A stretch of DNA of 64,000 nucleotides from Flavobacterium sp. N502540 (lineage in GTDB: Bacteria > Bacteroidota > Bacteroidia > Flavobacteriales > Flavobacteriaceae), in the NCBI RefSeq assembly GCF_025947365.1, contig NZ_CP110012.1, positions 4,526,001 through 4,590,000 of the forward strand. The letters are read 5' to 3'. Below, piece by piece: positions 1 to 8,124 of this stretch; positions within the stretch are counted from its first letter, which is position 1; each line of letters begins with the position of its first letter. The notes under the pieces were generated by a model. The model worked only from the letters and a program-made list of their open reading frames with translations, had not been told where the DNA came from and did not search any database. The translations under genes were made by a program, and so were the position numbers.

Positions 1-445
1 ATCCGTTGTTACCGTTTATTGTTCCGGTTTCATCATTAATCGTAATAAATGCTTTCCCGTTAGTTATCTTTTTTCCGTTTAACTGGGTCAAGATCATTTT
101 GGTATTATAAATTCCTTTTTCGGCATTTACAGGAGTTTTCGAAACAATGCTTTTCAGTTTGTACTGGTATGCAGAAGCATCGGCAGGAATAGGCTCTTGT
201 CTTTTTGTTCTTGTAACCAATATCTCGTATCGATTTCCTTTTTCAAAATTAAAACCTTCAATATGATCGTAAAATAACTGCCATTCTTTGTCTTTATCAT
301 ACTTTACCTGCAGACATTCCATCGGGCCAACACCCATACAGGACACTTTACTTTCTTTTACAAACATTTTTAAACTTTCCTGGCCATATGTAATTGTTGA
401 TAATAATACCGCTACAAAAACATAAATACATTTAAATCTTTTCAT
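1..445 (-). CDS. DUF4377/META-domain exported protein (partial, C-terminus beyond window)
   Basis: The reverse strand reads open from an ATG at 445 to the window edge, about 148 codons. It begins with a signal peptide (MKRFKCIYVFVAVLLSTITYG). A DUF4377-like region follows, with a Cys pair (SCMGVGPMEC), WQLFYDHIEGFNFEKG and YEILVTRTKR. The start of a META (HslJ-like) domain is then visible (LTQLNGKKITNGKAFITIND) and is cut by the window. META proteins are envelope-associated and some members act in heat-shock or novobiocin tolerance; the substrate here is unknown. The DUF4377-then-META order is known in Bacteroidota. The family is fairly secure from motifs, the function is not. Confidence 0.7.
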   Translation of the reverse strand, partial: MKRFKCIYVFVAVLLSTITYGQESLKMFVKESKVSCMGVGPMECLQVKYDKDKEWQLFYDHIEGFNFEKGNRYEILVTRTKRQEPIPADASAYQYKLKSIVSKTPVNAEKGIYNTKMILTQLNGKKITNGKAFITINDETGTINGNNG

Positions 446-652
446 TATTTTAATTTTTTAGAATACCGATTAAGTATTCAGATTATTCAATGTTTTCCTT
501 TCAAGCACGAACTGTGCCACTTTAAAATTAAGAATGTTTTTAACATTTTTTTATCACCCCTCCTGCTCTGTGAAGTACCCTGCAAGCCATTGGATCATAT
601 TTTCGACTTTGCATTCTCCATTCAATTTTGCGTCAGTATCGCTTTTACTAAG

Positions 653-1018
653 TTAAGAAAAAGAATTGAATACTAGAATCTCTTGCAAAACCGGTTTGAT
701 ATAACTGGTATTTAGCTCTTCAACAGGATCTGATTTACTGAATACTTTTAACGATTTCTGGTCCTTAAACCGGGCTGCTTCTGCACGGGTAAATCCTTTT
801 GCTATATCTGTCACGTTTTCTCCAAAAGAAATATCTATAAGTCCTGAAACTGTACTTTGCTTTTTAAGCATTTCACTTTTAAAGTTTTGCTCCTGCTCCA
901 ATGATGCCTCCGATTTGAATTTGAATAACACCACATTTACCGCTTTTGGATTGTTCGATTTACACTGGTTTTGCCCTGGGTCTGCACAAATGGCCAGACC
1001 TAAAAATAAATACTTCAT
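653..1018 (-). CDS. Dabb (stress-responsive A/B barrel) domain protein
   Basis: This is a 121-residue protein with a Dabb ferredoxin-like pattern: VNVVLFKFKSEA at the first strand, FTRAEAARFKDQKSLKVF in the middle and SYIKPVLQEILVFNSF at the end. The reading frame is open further upstream, but that extension lies inside the preceding VOC gene. I therefore chose the ATG at 1018, two bases after that gene's stop. The N-terminus (MKYLFLGLAICADPG) is short and hydrophobic and may be a poor signal peptide. Dabb domains form dimeric barrels, mostly of unknown substrate. The close coupling to a VOC enzyme suggests joint expression, perhaps in small-molecule detoxification (inference). Confidence 0.75.
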   Translation of the reverse strand: MKYLFLGLAICADPGQNQCKSNNPKAVNVVLFKFKSEASLEQEQNFKSEMLKKQSTVSGLIDISFGENVTDIAKGFTRAEAARFKDQKSLKVFSKSDPVEELNTSYIKPVLQEILVFNSFS

Positions 1019-1020
1019 CT

Positions 1021-1476
1021 TTAATTCGCTTTTTCTGCCAAATCCCAGATGTAACCAAACGGGTCCTGAATTCTTGCTTTTAAATCTCCCCAAAACTGCA
1101 TTTCCGGCTCAGCAATAATTTTAGCCTCTTTATCTTTTCTAATTTCGGCAACCAATGTTTTTACATCGTCTACATACAAGTAAAAAACAAAAGGAGATAC
1201 CTGCCCTGAAGTAATTGGAGCAACTGCCTGAAAATCCCAATGTTCTTTATTGAGTACAAAATTGTTTCCGCGATAGCGAATTCTTGCAAACAATAGTTCT
1301 CCATTGTTTTGATCTTCCAACTCAGAAATGGAAACCATTTCCATTACTCCGGTATAAAAATCTATTGCTCTGGCTACGTCCGGTACGCTTAGAGTGGCTG
1401 TTAGCCAGTTTAATCCGGGATGTGGATGAGTACGATGTTCTACATTCTTAAACCAATTTAATTTATCTTTTTGCAT
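1021..1476 (-). CDS. VOC (glyoxalase/bleomycin-resistance fold) family protein
   Basis: A 151-residue protein with the glyoxalase-like fold: LNWLTATLSVPDVARAIDFY at the first beta-alpha unit, FVFYLYVDDVKTLVAEI at the second module and ARIQDPFGYIWDLAEKAN at the C-terminus. That ending is typical of VOC proteins that carry a metal-ligand Glu or Asp near the end. Family members are metal-dependent lyases, dioxygenases or drug-binding proteins; the substrate cannot be read here. It is the first gene of a two-gene unit with the Dabb protein. About 70 bases separate it from the upstream Crp/Fnr regulator on the same strand. Confidence 0.85.
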   Translation of the reverse strand: MQKDKLNWFKNVEHRTHPHPGLNWLTATLSVPDVARAIDFYTGVMEMVSISELEDQNNGELLFARIRYRGNNFVLNKEHWDFQAVAPITSGQVSPFVFYLYVDDVKTLVAEIRKDKEAKIIAEPEMQFWGDLKARIQDPFGYIWDLAEKAN

Positions 1477-1545
1477 GTCTTAATTATTTAGTACTGCAAA
1501 GATCGCAAGCAAAAAGATTGTATTTTTTGATGTAGGTCAAAATCG

Positions 1546-2115
1546 TCAGCGTTTGCGTATTCTGCTTAAAGTTTCCTGTGTTACACGCAAAAAAGAAGCA
1601 ATATGCCCCAGATTAATACGCTGTACTAAACTAGGCTGTTGTTCCATAAGTGATTGATAACGCTCTGTAGCGCTTTCGGTATGCAACGAAGTAATTCTAT
1701 CCTCGAGAATAACACACAGTTCTTCGGCTATTTTTCTGCCGATACGATTTAACTCCGGGTACTGTTCGTATAAAATATCTAAATCATCTACTGCAATGGC
1801 ATATACTTCTGAATCTTCTAAAAATTGTATGTACTCTGGTGAAGGTTTATTGGCATACATAGGCATTATGGCCCCAAAAATTTGATTTTCTTCTCCAAAC
1901 CATACGTTTATTTCTTTTTCATTCCGATTAATATAAGCTCTGAAAACACCTTTCTTTACCACAAAATAACTTGTTAGTAGCTGTCCCTGCTTCAAAAAAT
2001 GATCGTTTTTTTTCTTTATAAATATTTTGGTTTTTTGCTCAATAGCCGTTTCGGCGATTGAACTCAGCGTTCCATATTTCTTAAATTGTTGAATTAATGG
2101 ATTTATACTGTTCAT
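1546..2115 (-). CDS. Crp/Fnr family transcriptional regulator
   Basis: About 189 residues from ATG 2115. An in-frame ATG lies 39 bases further upstream, but MNSINPLIQQFKKYG is the usual beginning of this Bacteroidota subfamily. The cyclic-nucleotide-binding-like beta-roll is seen in KKKNDHFLKQGQLLTSYFVVKKGVFRAY and IFGAIMPMYANKPS, with FLEDSEVYAIAVDDL at its end. The C-terminal helix-turn-helix is RINLGHIASFLRVTQETLSRIRKR. No Cys cluster of the FNR type is present, so it is not an FeS oxygen sensor. It sits directly upstream of the VOC-Dabb pair and may regulate it (inference). Confidence 0.85.
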   Translation of the reverse strand: MNSINPLIQQFKKYGTLSSIAETAIEQKTKIFIKKKNDHFLKQGQLLTSYFVVKKGVFRAYINRNEKEINVWFGEENQIFGAIMPMYANKPSPEYIQFLEDSEVYAIAVDDLDILYEQYPELNRIGRKIAEELCVILEDRITSLHTESATERYQSLMEQQPSLVQRINLGHIASFLRVTQETLSRIRKR

Positions 2116-2484
2116 AGCTGTTGGAAAATGCATGCATATAATTCTGAAATACATGCAACGCTTAATTTTAAGGTTTTATAAACCCAAATTTATCAAATTA
2201 AAATTTGCTATTACTCGATCGTATGAAAAACATCCCGCTTTACAGACTGTTCCTCAAACACACTCCTCTGGAAAGTATCCCTCACAAACGCTGCATAAAT
2301 GTCTCTGGCTTATGCGCTACCAACTCAAATCCGCGTCTGTGAATATTGTTTTTTTTAGGATGAGTTTAGGAATTATTACTCAATCAATTTTCTTAACTAT
2401 ATTTGAAAAAAGGGTCCAACTTTAATTAAAAAGCTGAACCCCTTTATTTTTAAACTTACACACTTTTTTAGGATAGTGTCAATC
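2116..2484. other. Intergenic stretch without a convincing gene
   Basis: About 370 bases lie between the start of the Crp/Fnr gene and the end of the next minus-strand gene. A 97-codon plus-strand frame crosses it but has no recognisable domain and overlaps the regulator start. Near 2408-2450 an imperfect inverted repeat (AAAGGG against CCCTTT) with a T-rich flank could be a weak terminator. Nothing else is evident. Confidence 0.4.
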
Positions 2485-2907
2485 TTATTTTACTTTTCCT
2501 CTTATTTTTATTCTAGTTACTGTAAGATTTCCATATTTTTCTAAATCTTCCTTTGTCCACTTATACTGTATATCAAGTGGTCTTTTATCAGTATCCCAGT
2601 CTAATGGTTCTTTTATGTAAACATAAAATCCCAATGGAATACTATCTATTGAAAGTTTAAGCGCTTCTTTATGTGATATAAAATAGAAAGAAAAATAAGA
2701 ATGCTGATCTATTTCTGCCCTAACCAATTTTAACTCTGGTTTAATTTCTTTTAAAAGATTTTTTAAAGGTTTATTAATAAACTGCTGTTCATTTTCTCTT
2801 AATTTATTTACATCATTTGGAGTCTGAACCATTTGCTGCGCTTTACAGCCTGTATTTGCAATTAGTAACGTTATAAATATCGGGATAATTTTAATTATAT
2901 TTTTCAT
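2485..2907 (-). CDS. Small lipoprotein, unknown; downstream partner of the JAMM lipoprotein
   Basis: About 140 residues from ATG 2907. Upstream codons in the same frame overlap the end of the preceding gene and precede the natural signal peptide MKNIIKIIPIFITLL, which ends in a lipobox-like ANTGCKA. The mature part holds a basic alpha/beta region (FINKPLKNLLKEIKPELKLV) and ends in WTKEDLEKYGNLTVTRIKIRGK. No family was recognised. It follows the JAMM-domain lipoprotein by 13 bases and is surely co-transcribed. In polymorphic-toxin loci such a small exported partner can be an immunity protein, but nothing in the sequence proves that here. Confidence 0.65.
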   Translation of the reverse strand: MKNIIKIIPIFITLLIANTGCKAQQMVQTPNDVNKLRENEQQFINKPLKNLLKEIKPELKLVRAEIDQHSYFSFYFISHKEALKLSIDSIPLGFYVYIKEPLDWDTDKRPLDIQYKWTKEDLEKYGNLTVTRIKIRGKVK

Positions 2908-2920
2908 ATTGTCAGGGGGA

Positions 2921-4285
2921 TTAATTACATGGCGATGCGGCAAATCTAAAACGAGTTATACCTTCATCATCAAGATATTCTGTTGCTTTTAAAGGCACAA
3001 ATTTGCCGTTTTTTTCTTTCATAATAGCTATTCCAGCATTATATTTCTCCAACATATGGCTCATTGCTGTAGATCTTCCTTCATTTGAAGATCCTAATCC
3101 TCGCGTTTTACCTAAATCTATTTGGTCAAAAATCGGCTCAGGAAATTCAGGAGAATATCCAGGTCTTACATCAGCCGGATAATTTGTGACAAATGCTTTT
3201 GCTTGATTAGGATTTACGAGTACTATTGCATATATCTCTCCTCCAGTAAAAATATAGGTTGTCCTGATAAGATTATTATTGTTATACATCTGCAAAATGG
3301 CATATACATCTCCTGATGACGGGGGCGTATTATCAGGATGATTATGCAAAACAGCAAAAGCTGCCTGTCTTATCGTAATCGCTTCAACATTATAGCGTGT
3401 ACCATTTTTCATTTCAGTCTGATAAATTGTTCCACTGGCAGAGTTTGTTAAAGTAATGCTGTGTTCAATATTTGGATCAGCACTAAGTATTTTATCTTTA
3501 GCTAATAAAAATGTAGAATTCTGAGCAAGAGTACTCATGCTTACAGCATGGGCGCAGGGATCAAGATTTGTATATGGCGGGACATAAAGACCTCCTCCGG
3601 GAAAACCTGGTACTCCTGGGCTAGGTACTGCATCAGGAACCCATCTCCAGGCGTTGCATGTAGTAAAAGGGCCTACTGTAACATAATAGGAACATTCAAA
3701 TCTAGAATTTATATTACCTTTTTCTGAATAGTTGTGCAGTCTTACTTCCTGTCCTTTTTCATATTCCCCTGAGTAGATAATTTTGTTTTCCTCGTTTTGA
3801 ATAGTTATATAACCAGCATATTCTGTATCTAACCTATAAAGATCAAAACTTTTTCTTTTTTCATCAAAATGAGAATCCTTAGTTGTATAAACAATCGTAT
3901 ATTCCCTGTTTATTCCTCTATTGTTTCCTATAAAAAGCAATGACATGTAGGTTTTGTAGTTGCTATCATCAATAACATTGGTTGTAGTATTTTCTTGTAA
4001 TGTAAGGGGTACTTCAATAATGTTTTCCGTTTCAATATTTGAAACAACAGCGTTATCCCAATTTATCTTTTCTATATAAGGCAAAGTCTCTAAAATATGG
4101 TTTTTACTTTCAAACCATTTTTTTGCAACATTCGAAGAAGAATTTTGCATCTCTTGTTCGTTTATTTCTGCTTGGCATCCGATCAGAAAAAGTGGAAAAA
4201 CTAACCATAAAAAGAAAAAAATTTCTTTAAACAGAAACTTCAAAATAAATACGGACAGATTCAGCCGTTTAAAAGGTAAAGTCAT
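2921..4285 (-). CDS. Lipoprotein with C-terminal JAMM/JAB-like metallopeptidase motif
   Basis: A 454-residue protein. A basic start, a hydrophobic segment and the lipobox FLIGC (Cys37) mark it as a lipoprotein. Residues 60-210 form an unrecognised beta-rich domain. Residues 221-238 are a Pro/Gly-rich linker. Residues 240-454 carry HNHP at 314-317 followed by Ser323 and Asp326, the zinc-binding pattern of JAB/JAMM proteases (HxHP then SxxD). Glu274 or Glu301 could be the catalytic acid. JAB-type domains are known as isopeptidases, as RadC-like proteins and as polymorphic-toxin effectors. Linker architecture and lipid anchoring suggest a surface-displayed effector or processing enzyme (inference). 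Confidence 0.7.
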   Translation of the reverse strand: MTLPFKRLNLSVFILKFLFKEIFFFLWLVFPLFLIGCQAEINEQEMQNSSSNVAKKWFESKNHILETLPYIEKINWDNAVVSNIETENIIEVPLTLQENTTTNVIDDSNYKTYMSLLFIGNNRGINREYTIVYTTKDSHFDEKRKSFDLYRLDTEYAGYITIQNEENKIIYSGEYEKGQEVRLHNYSEKGNINSRFECSYYVTVGPFTTCNAWRWVPDAVPSPGVPGFPGGGLYVPPYTNLDPCAHAVSMSTLAQNSTFLLAKDKILSADPNIEHSITLTNSASGTIYQTEMKNGTRYNVEAITIRQAAFAVLHNHPDNTPPSSGDVYAILQMYNNNNLIRTTYIFTGGEIYAIVLVNPNQAKAFVTNYPADVRPGYSPEFPEPIFDQIDLGKTRGLGSSNEGRSTAMSHMLEKYNAGIAIMKEKNGKFVPLKATEYLDDEGITRFRFAASPCN

Positions 4286-4473
4286 AATTTCGTTATTAAT
4301 ATTTATAATTTTAGTGGTTAAAATATAAAATTAATCTTACATATGAAATTAGAATTCCATCTTTTTAATATATCGTCAAACAAATAACAAACGATTTGAA
4401 TAGTATGATATCACTTGCTCTACGATGTATCCGGTAGGCATATGTACTTAGTTTTTTAATATTCAATTATATA

Positions 4474-4504
4474 TTTAAAAAAAAGAAACAGGATTGCTCC
4501 TGTT
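4474..4504 (-). terminator. Rho-independent terminator after the PhoD-type phosphatase
   Basis: A perfect 7-bp stem AACAGGA/TCCTGTT with a four-base loop (4487-4504) is followed, on the minus strand, by a T-rich run. It lies 65 bases past the stop of the alkaline phosphatase gene. Confidence 0.75.
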
Positions 4505-4568
4505 CCGATTTAATTCAATCCTTTTTTGACACTTTCTAGAATAATGCAATAAGTACCAAATATGACCT

Positions 4569-6320
4569 CTATGCTATCGTATATTTCTTTTCTGTAACCG
4601 TATTGGTAGTTTCCGTTGTTACACTGTCTATAAATCGCCATTCGGCTTCAGAACCGGATGCTGTAAATTTAAGATAGGTATATCCTCGCTTGTACAAATT
4701 GGCATATTCTAAATCATCGATCAGGACTGTAAAGGCTTGTGCCAGTTCTATCGCTTTTGTAGGGTCTGAAGTAATTCCGAAATACGATTCTAATCCCGGT
4801 GACGAAACTGAACTGCATGCTATTTCAGTCCCTATTCGTTTCCCCTGCATATCGGTAAGTTTACCCATCCATGCATTGTGGGTATCTCCGGCCAAAACCA
4901 CTACATTTTTTCCGGAAAGCATCGCGTATAATTGTTCTCTTTCGGCAAAATAACCGTCCCAGGCATCCAGATTATAAGGTAAAGTTGTAGTAACTCTCGC
5001 GATTTCCTGAGCCGTTAATGAAGGATCTCCTTGTTTATGTCTCATTTTAATCACCACAAGTTGGGAGATTGTTGCCGTAAGTGCCTTCATAGTCGCTGGT
5101 GTTGCGCTTCCTAATTTAGTGACTTCTCCTAAAATTTGATTCAAAAGCATCAATAACTCAGCAGGAATCAGCATTTTGGTCATCAGGATTTGCTGGCCCA
5201 GTACTTTCCATTTAGCGGTATCTGCATTGATCTGCGATCCCAGCCATGTCATTTGTTCGCTTCCAATTAGTTTTCTGTTGGTATTTAACAGATCGGTTTT
5301 GAATTTTGTCTGGTCAAAATTTCCGCTATTATCGATATAATCACCGTAATTCAGCTGCTTATCTCTCGCAATCACTCTGGTATCCATCATGTAAAGGGAA
5401 AGAATAGTACCGAAATTGAAGCTTCTGTAAATTCTAAAATCTTTTCCTGTTTTAAGCGGAATATACTCGCTATAAGCCTGGAAAGCGGCCATTTTTCTCA
5501 CCTGAAAATCTCCTTCGGAAGGCTGATGGTTCTCGGCACCGGATTTATAGGTATCGTTAGCAAATTCATGGTCGTCCCAAACGCATATAAACGGTTTTTT
5601 CTGATGCAGCAACTGCAGATTTTTATCTCCTCTATATTGTCTGTATCGTTCTCTGTAATCGCTAAGACTTGTAATCTCTCTGGCGGGTTTATGTTCTCTG
5701 CCCAGCGGGTTGGTAAACGGATTTGTTCCGTACTGTCCCGGCGCATATTCGTAAATATAATCTCCCAAATGCACCACTACATCGGCCTCTGAAGAAGCAA
5801 TCGCTCCGTACACGTTGAAAAGTCCAGCCGGAAAATTAGAACAGGAAACAACAGCCATTTTTACGTCATTTACACTGTCTGTTTTAGAGGGTAATGTGCG
5901 AGTTTCTCCGATAACCGTAACTTGTTTGGTTTTGGTATTATAAAATCTATAATAATATTTTGTATTCGATGGAATATTCTGAACATCTACCGCTATTGTA
6001 AAATCATTTGTAGAAGATGCTGCTGCCTGCCCTTTTCTGGTTATTTCAGTAAACGAGGCATTCTTACTTATTTCCCAATTAATTTCGGCATCGGAGCCTG
6101 CTGAATATCTTGTCCAGATAATCACTCCGGTTTCAGTAGGGTCAAAACTGGCTACTCCTGTTTCAAAACCTTCGTTTTTCATTCCATCCGGAGCACCGTC
6201 ATGGTCTGGTTTGTCATCGTTACTGCAGCTTTCAATCAATGGGGCGATGAAAACTCCTCCGGCAACCAATAAAGAATTTCTAAGAAACCTTCTTCTGCCT
6301 AAATCCTTGTTCTTTTCCAT
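4569..6320 (-). CDS. phoD: PhoD-family alkaline phosphatase/phosphodiesterase, Tat-exported
   Basis: A 583-residue protein. The N-terminus has a twin-arginine signal (RRRFLRNS, residues 9-16), a hydrophobic stretch and a lipobox-like IESC (Cys32), so it is probably exported folded and perhaps lipid-anchored. A fibronectin-like PhoD N-domain (SFDPTETGVIIWTRYS) precedes the metallophosphatase core. Visible core motifs are VVHLGDYIYEY, WDDHEFAND, MMDTRVIARD and VLAGDTHNAW, which carry the metal ligands of the Ca/Fe-dependent PhoD enzymes. These release phosphate from phosphomono- and diesters, including teichoic acids or phospholipids, outside the cytoplasm. It is monocistronic with its own terminator; no Pho box was identified. 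Confidence 0.92.
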   Translation of the reverse strand: MEKNKDLGRRRFLRNSLLVAGGVFIAPLIESCSNDDKPDHDGAPDGMKNEGFETGVASFDPTETGVIIWTRYSAGSDAEINWEISKNASFTEITRKGQAAASSTNDFTIAVDVQNIPSNTKYYYRFYNTKTKQVTVIGETRTLPSKTDSVNDVKMAVVSCSNFPAGLFNVYGAIASSEADVVVHLGDYIYEYAPGQYGTNPFTNPLGREHKPAREITSLSDYRERYRQYRGDKNLQLLHQKKPFICVWDDHEFANDTYKSGAENHQPSEGDFQVRKMAAFQAYSEYIPLKTGKDFRIYRSFNFGTILSLYMMDTRVIARDKQLNYGDYIDNSGNFDQTKFKTDLLNTNRKLIGSEQMTWLGSQINADTAKWKVLGQQILMTKMLIPAELLMLLNQILGEVTKLGSATPATMKALTATISQLVVIKMRHKQGDPSLTAQEIARVTTTLPYNLDAWDGYFAEREQLYAMLSGKNVVVLAGDTHNAWMGKLTDMQGKRIGTEIACSSVSSPGLESYFGITSDPTKAIELAQAFTVLIDDLEYANLYKRGYTYLKFTASGSEAEWRFIDSVTTETTNTVTEKKYTIA

Positions 6321-6553
6321 AAAAAAATTTTTATGTCAAAAAAACGATTTAATCTTAAGGCCAAAGTTATGGCATATTTAAAATTGTCTTACATTACTAT
6401 TAAGAATTCATTTACTAAAATAAAGTAAGAAGTAATATTGTATAGTTATTATTTAAGTAGCGAAGTCAAAGACATTTGCATAGCTTTCCAATTGAACTCT
6501 TCAGAGATTCGAAAACTCAATTTGCCGCGAATACTAGCAATTATCAACCACTT

Positions 6554-6961
6554 TTACTCATAGATTAATTTTTCTAAGTACTCGTCCATTTTACTTTTCC
6601 ATTCTATATCTTGGTTTTCTTCCGAAATTTCAAACATTTTTAGAATCCCGTCGATCTCATTTTTTTTTCTTTTGAAATATTCAGTGGCAATTTCTATTTC
6701 GCTAAAGAATTCTGTGTGAACCATTAATCCATAAATTCCGAATGTAATAGCAAATGGAATACTTCCGGCGTTGGCTTCAATCGTTATTCTAGAACCATTT
6801 ATATTCTCCTGATCATTTAAAATCTTACCTCCTTCAGAACCTTTCTTTCCAATTGAATTTCCGTTGTTGTATCTGACCCAATTTTCGGTTAATTCAATTT
6901 CGACATTTATAAATACTTCCGGTGTTGATTTTCTAAATATTCTTTTGATAAATTCTTTCAC
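6554..6961 (-). CDS. Hypothetical cytosolic protein, linked to the next upstream gene
   Basis: A 135-residue acidic protein without signal peptide. It has beta-strands around FINVEIELTENWVRYNNGN and ITIEANAGSIPFAITFGIYGLMVHTEF, and a charged helical C-terminus (FKRKKNEIDGILKMFEISEENQ). No family was recognised. It starts nine bases after the stop of the gene at 6971-7399, so the two are probably translated from one mRNA. Small paired unknowns of this kind often occur as immunity or accessory genes near secreted-toxin loci in Bacteroidota; that is context only. Confidence 0.6.
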   Translation of the reverse strand: MKEFIKRIFRKSTPEVFINVEIELTENWVRYNNGNSIGKKGSEGGKILNDQENINGSRITIEANAGSIPFAITFGIYGLMVHTEFFSEIEIATEYFKRKKNEIDGILKMFEISEENQDIEWKSKMDEYLEKLIYE

Positions 6962-6970
6962 TTTAGTTTT

Positions 6971-7399
6971 TTAAATATCTTTAAAAGTTACTTTTCCAAA
7001 ATTTATTTTTTCCATCTCATACATAAAAGGCATATGCGAGCCGGCTGTCCATTCTCCATTTTTAAAAATAAAAGATAAATGTCTTCTCATAGAGTTTTCG
7101 GGAGCAAAAACTTGAAGATTATCCCCTTCACCAGGTTGATAATCGAAATCAAAACAGTTATTAGTATTAAGTACCATAAGCATTCTTTCGTTTGTCAAAT
7201 CTTCTGTTAAAACTTCCTCCGGCCTGTACCCCATTCCGTCCATTGTCGTTTTACTGTAGCCCATGCATTTTTCTAACGTCCAGGTAAAGTCGACACGTCT
7301 TTTCTTTCTGTTTTTTCGGGAATTCTTGTGGTGAATAATGGTATCCATTCCATTTGGAACACAGGTACAAAGTTTAATTTCTTTTCCGTTTACGCACAT
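6971..7399 (-). CDS. Hypothetical protein with N-terminal Cys motif
   Basis: A 142-residue protein that begins with MCVNGKEIKLCTC, three Cys within 13 residues. A strongly basic patch (HHKNSRKNRKKRR) follows, then a beta-rich body with FDFDYQPGEGDNLQVFAPEN, LSFIFKNGEWTAGSHMPF and KINFGKVTFKDI. There is no signal peptide. The early Cys cluster could bind a metal, but only this motif suggests so. It is the first gene of a two-gene unit with 6554-6961. No homolog family was recognised. Confidence 0.6.
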   Translation of the reverse strand: MCVNGKEIKLCTCVPNGMDTIIHHKNSRKNRKKRRVDFTWTLEKCMGYSKTTMDGMGYRPEEVLTEDLTNERMLMVLNTNNCFDFDYQPGEGDNLQVFAPENSMRRHLSFIFKNGEWTAGSHMPFMYEMEKINFGKVTFKDI

Positions 7400-7554
7400 A
7401 TATTTTGAGATTAGAAATGGTTATTCAAATGCAATTTTTTCCCCTTTATTTAAATTAATGCTCTCTAATGAGGTCCCTTAACGAATCATTATTGACAGAT
7501 AGTCCTTTATCTCTAATTACTTCTGATGTGCAACAAAATTTAATACTTAATTAA

Positions 7555-8007
7555 TTACTGAATATAATATGGTATACTGTACAAACATCTTACTGGTTCA
7601 CCATCTATAGTAGCCGGAATCCATTTTGGGCATAATTTTAAAACCCTCTCTAATTCTTTTCCTGACCCATATCCAAAATCACGAAGAATTTCTATCTGAG
7701 ACAAGGTTCCGTCTTTTTCTATTATCATAGTCGCAAAAACTGCCCCAGCCAGATATTCATCCTCAGCCACTTCTTTAGGTACAACATAATTCTTGGCTAA
7801 GAAAATATGAAATTTTTGAATACCACCCGGATATTTAGGTAAATCACTAACAGATCCAAAGTTGTAAACCTTGCTGTCATTTTCATGAAGTTTATTTTGA
7901 GATTTGCTTTCTACTCTTATAACCGAACTTTTCTGTGGTGGTTTACTATTATTTTGGCAACTAAAGAGTAGTACAAAACTAAAAACTGTAAAATACATTC
8001 TTCTCAT
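7555..8007 (-). CDS. Lipoprotein with TonB C-terminal-like domain
   Basis: A 150-residue protein. Its short signal peptide ends in a lipobox LLFSC. The mature region resembles the TonB C-terminal fold: FGSVSDLPKYPGGIQKFHIFLAKNYVVPKE, then AGAVFATMIIEKDGTLSQIEILRDFGYG and a KLCPKWIPATIDGEPVRCLYSIPYYI ending. Many Bacteroidota proteins carry this domain after YPGG and may interact with TBDRs or act as periplasmic scaffolds. This one lacks a transmembrane energy-transducing helix, so it is not a canonical TonB. ATG 8007 or the ATG three codons later could be the start. Confidence 0.78.
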   Translation of the reverse strand: MRRMYFTVFSFVLLFSCQNNSKPPQKSSVIRVESKSQNKLHENDSKVYNFGSVSDLPKYPGGIQKFHIFLAKNYVVPKEVAEDEYLAGAVFATMIIEKDGTLSQIEILRDFGYGSGKELERVLKLCPKWIPATIDGEPVRCLYSIPYYIQ

Positions 8008-8124
8008 AGGTGTTTATTTAGTACAATTGATTTTGAATAATTTGAACTCTCACACTCCGCAAATGACTCTGCCTTTAAACCAACATGTTACTATTTATTT
8101 TAACTGATGAAAGAGGCTATAGTA

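Noticed and set aside
1019..1093. N-terminal extension of the Dabb protein
   Set aside because: It lies within the coding sequence of the upstream VOC gene, and the added residues are unlike the family; ATG 1018 follows the VOC stop by two bases.
2132..2425. 97-codon plus-strand frame as a gene
   Set aside because: It overlaps the Crp/Fnr start antisense, has no domain and shows low-complexity AT-driven composition.
2408..2450. Imperfect inverted repeat as a firm terminator
   Set aside because: The stem is only about six pairs with mismatches; kept as a remark in the intergenic entry only.
3300..3400. JAMM motif as a RadC DNA-repair protein
   Set aside because: RadC proteins are cytosolic with helix-hairpin-helix segments; this one is a lipoprotein with a long beta-rich N-terminal domain.
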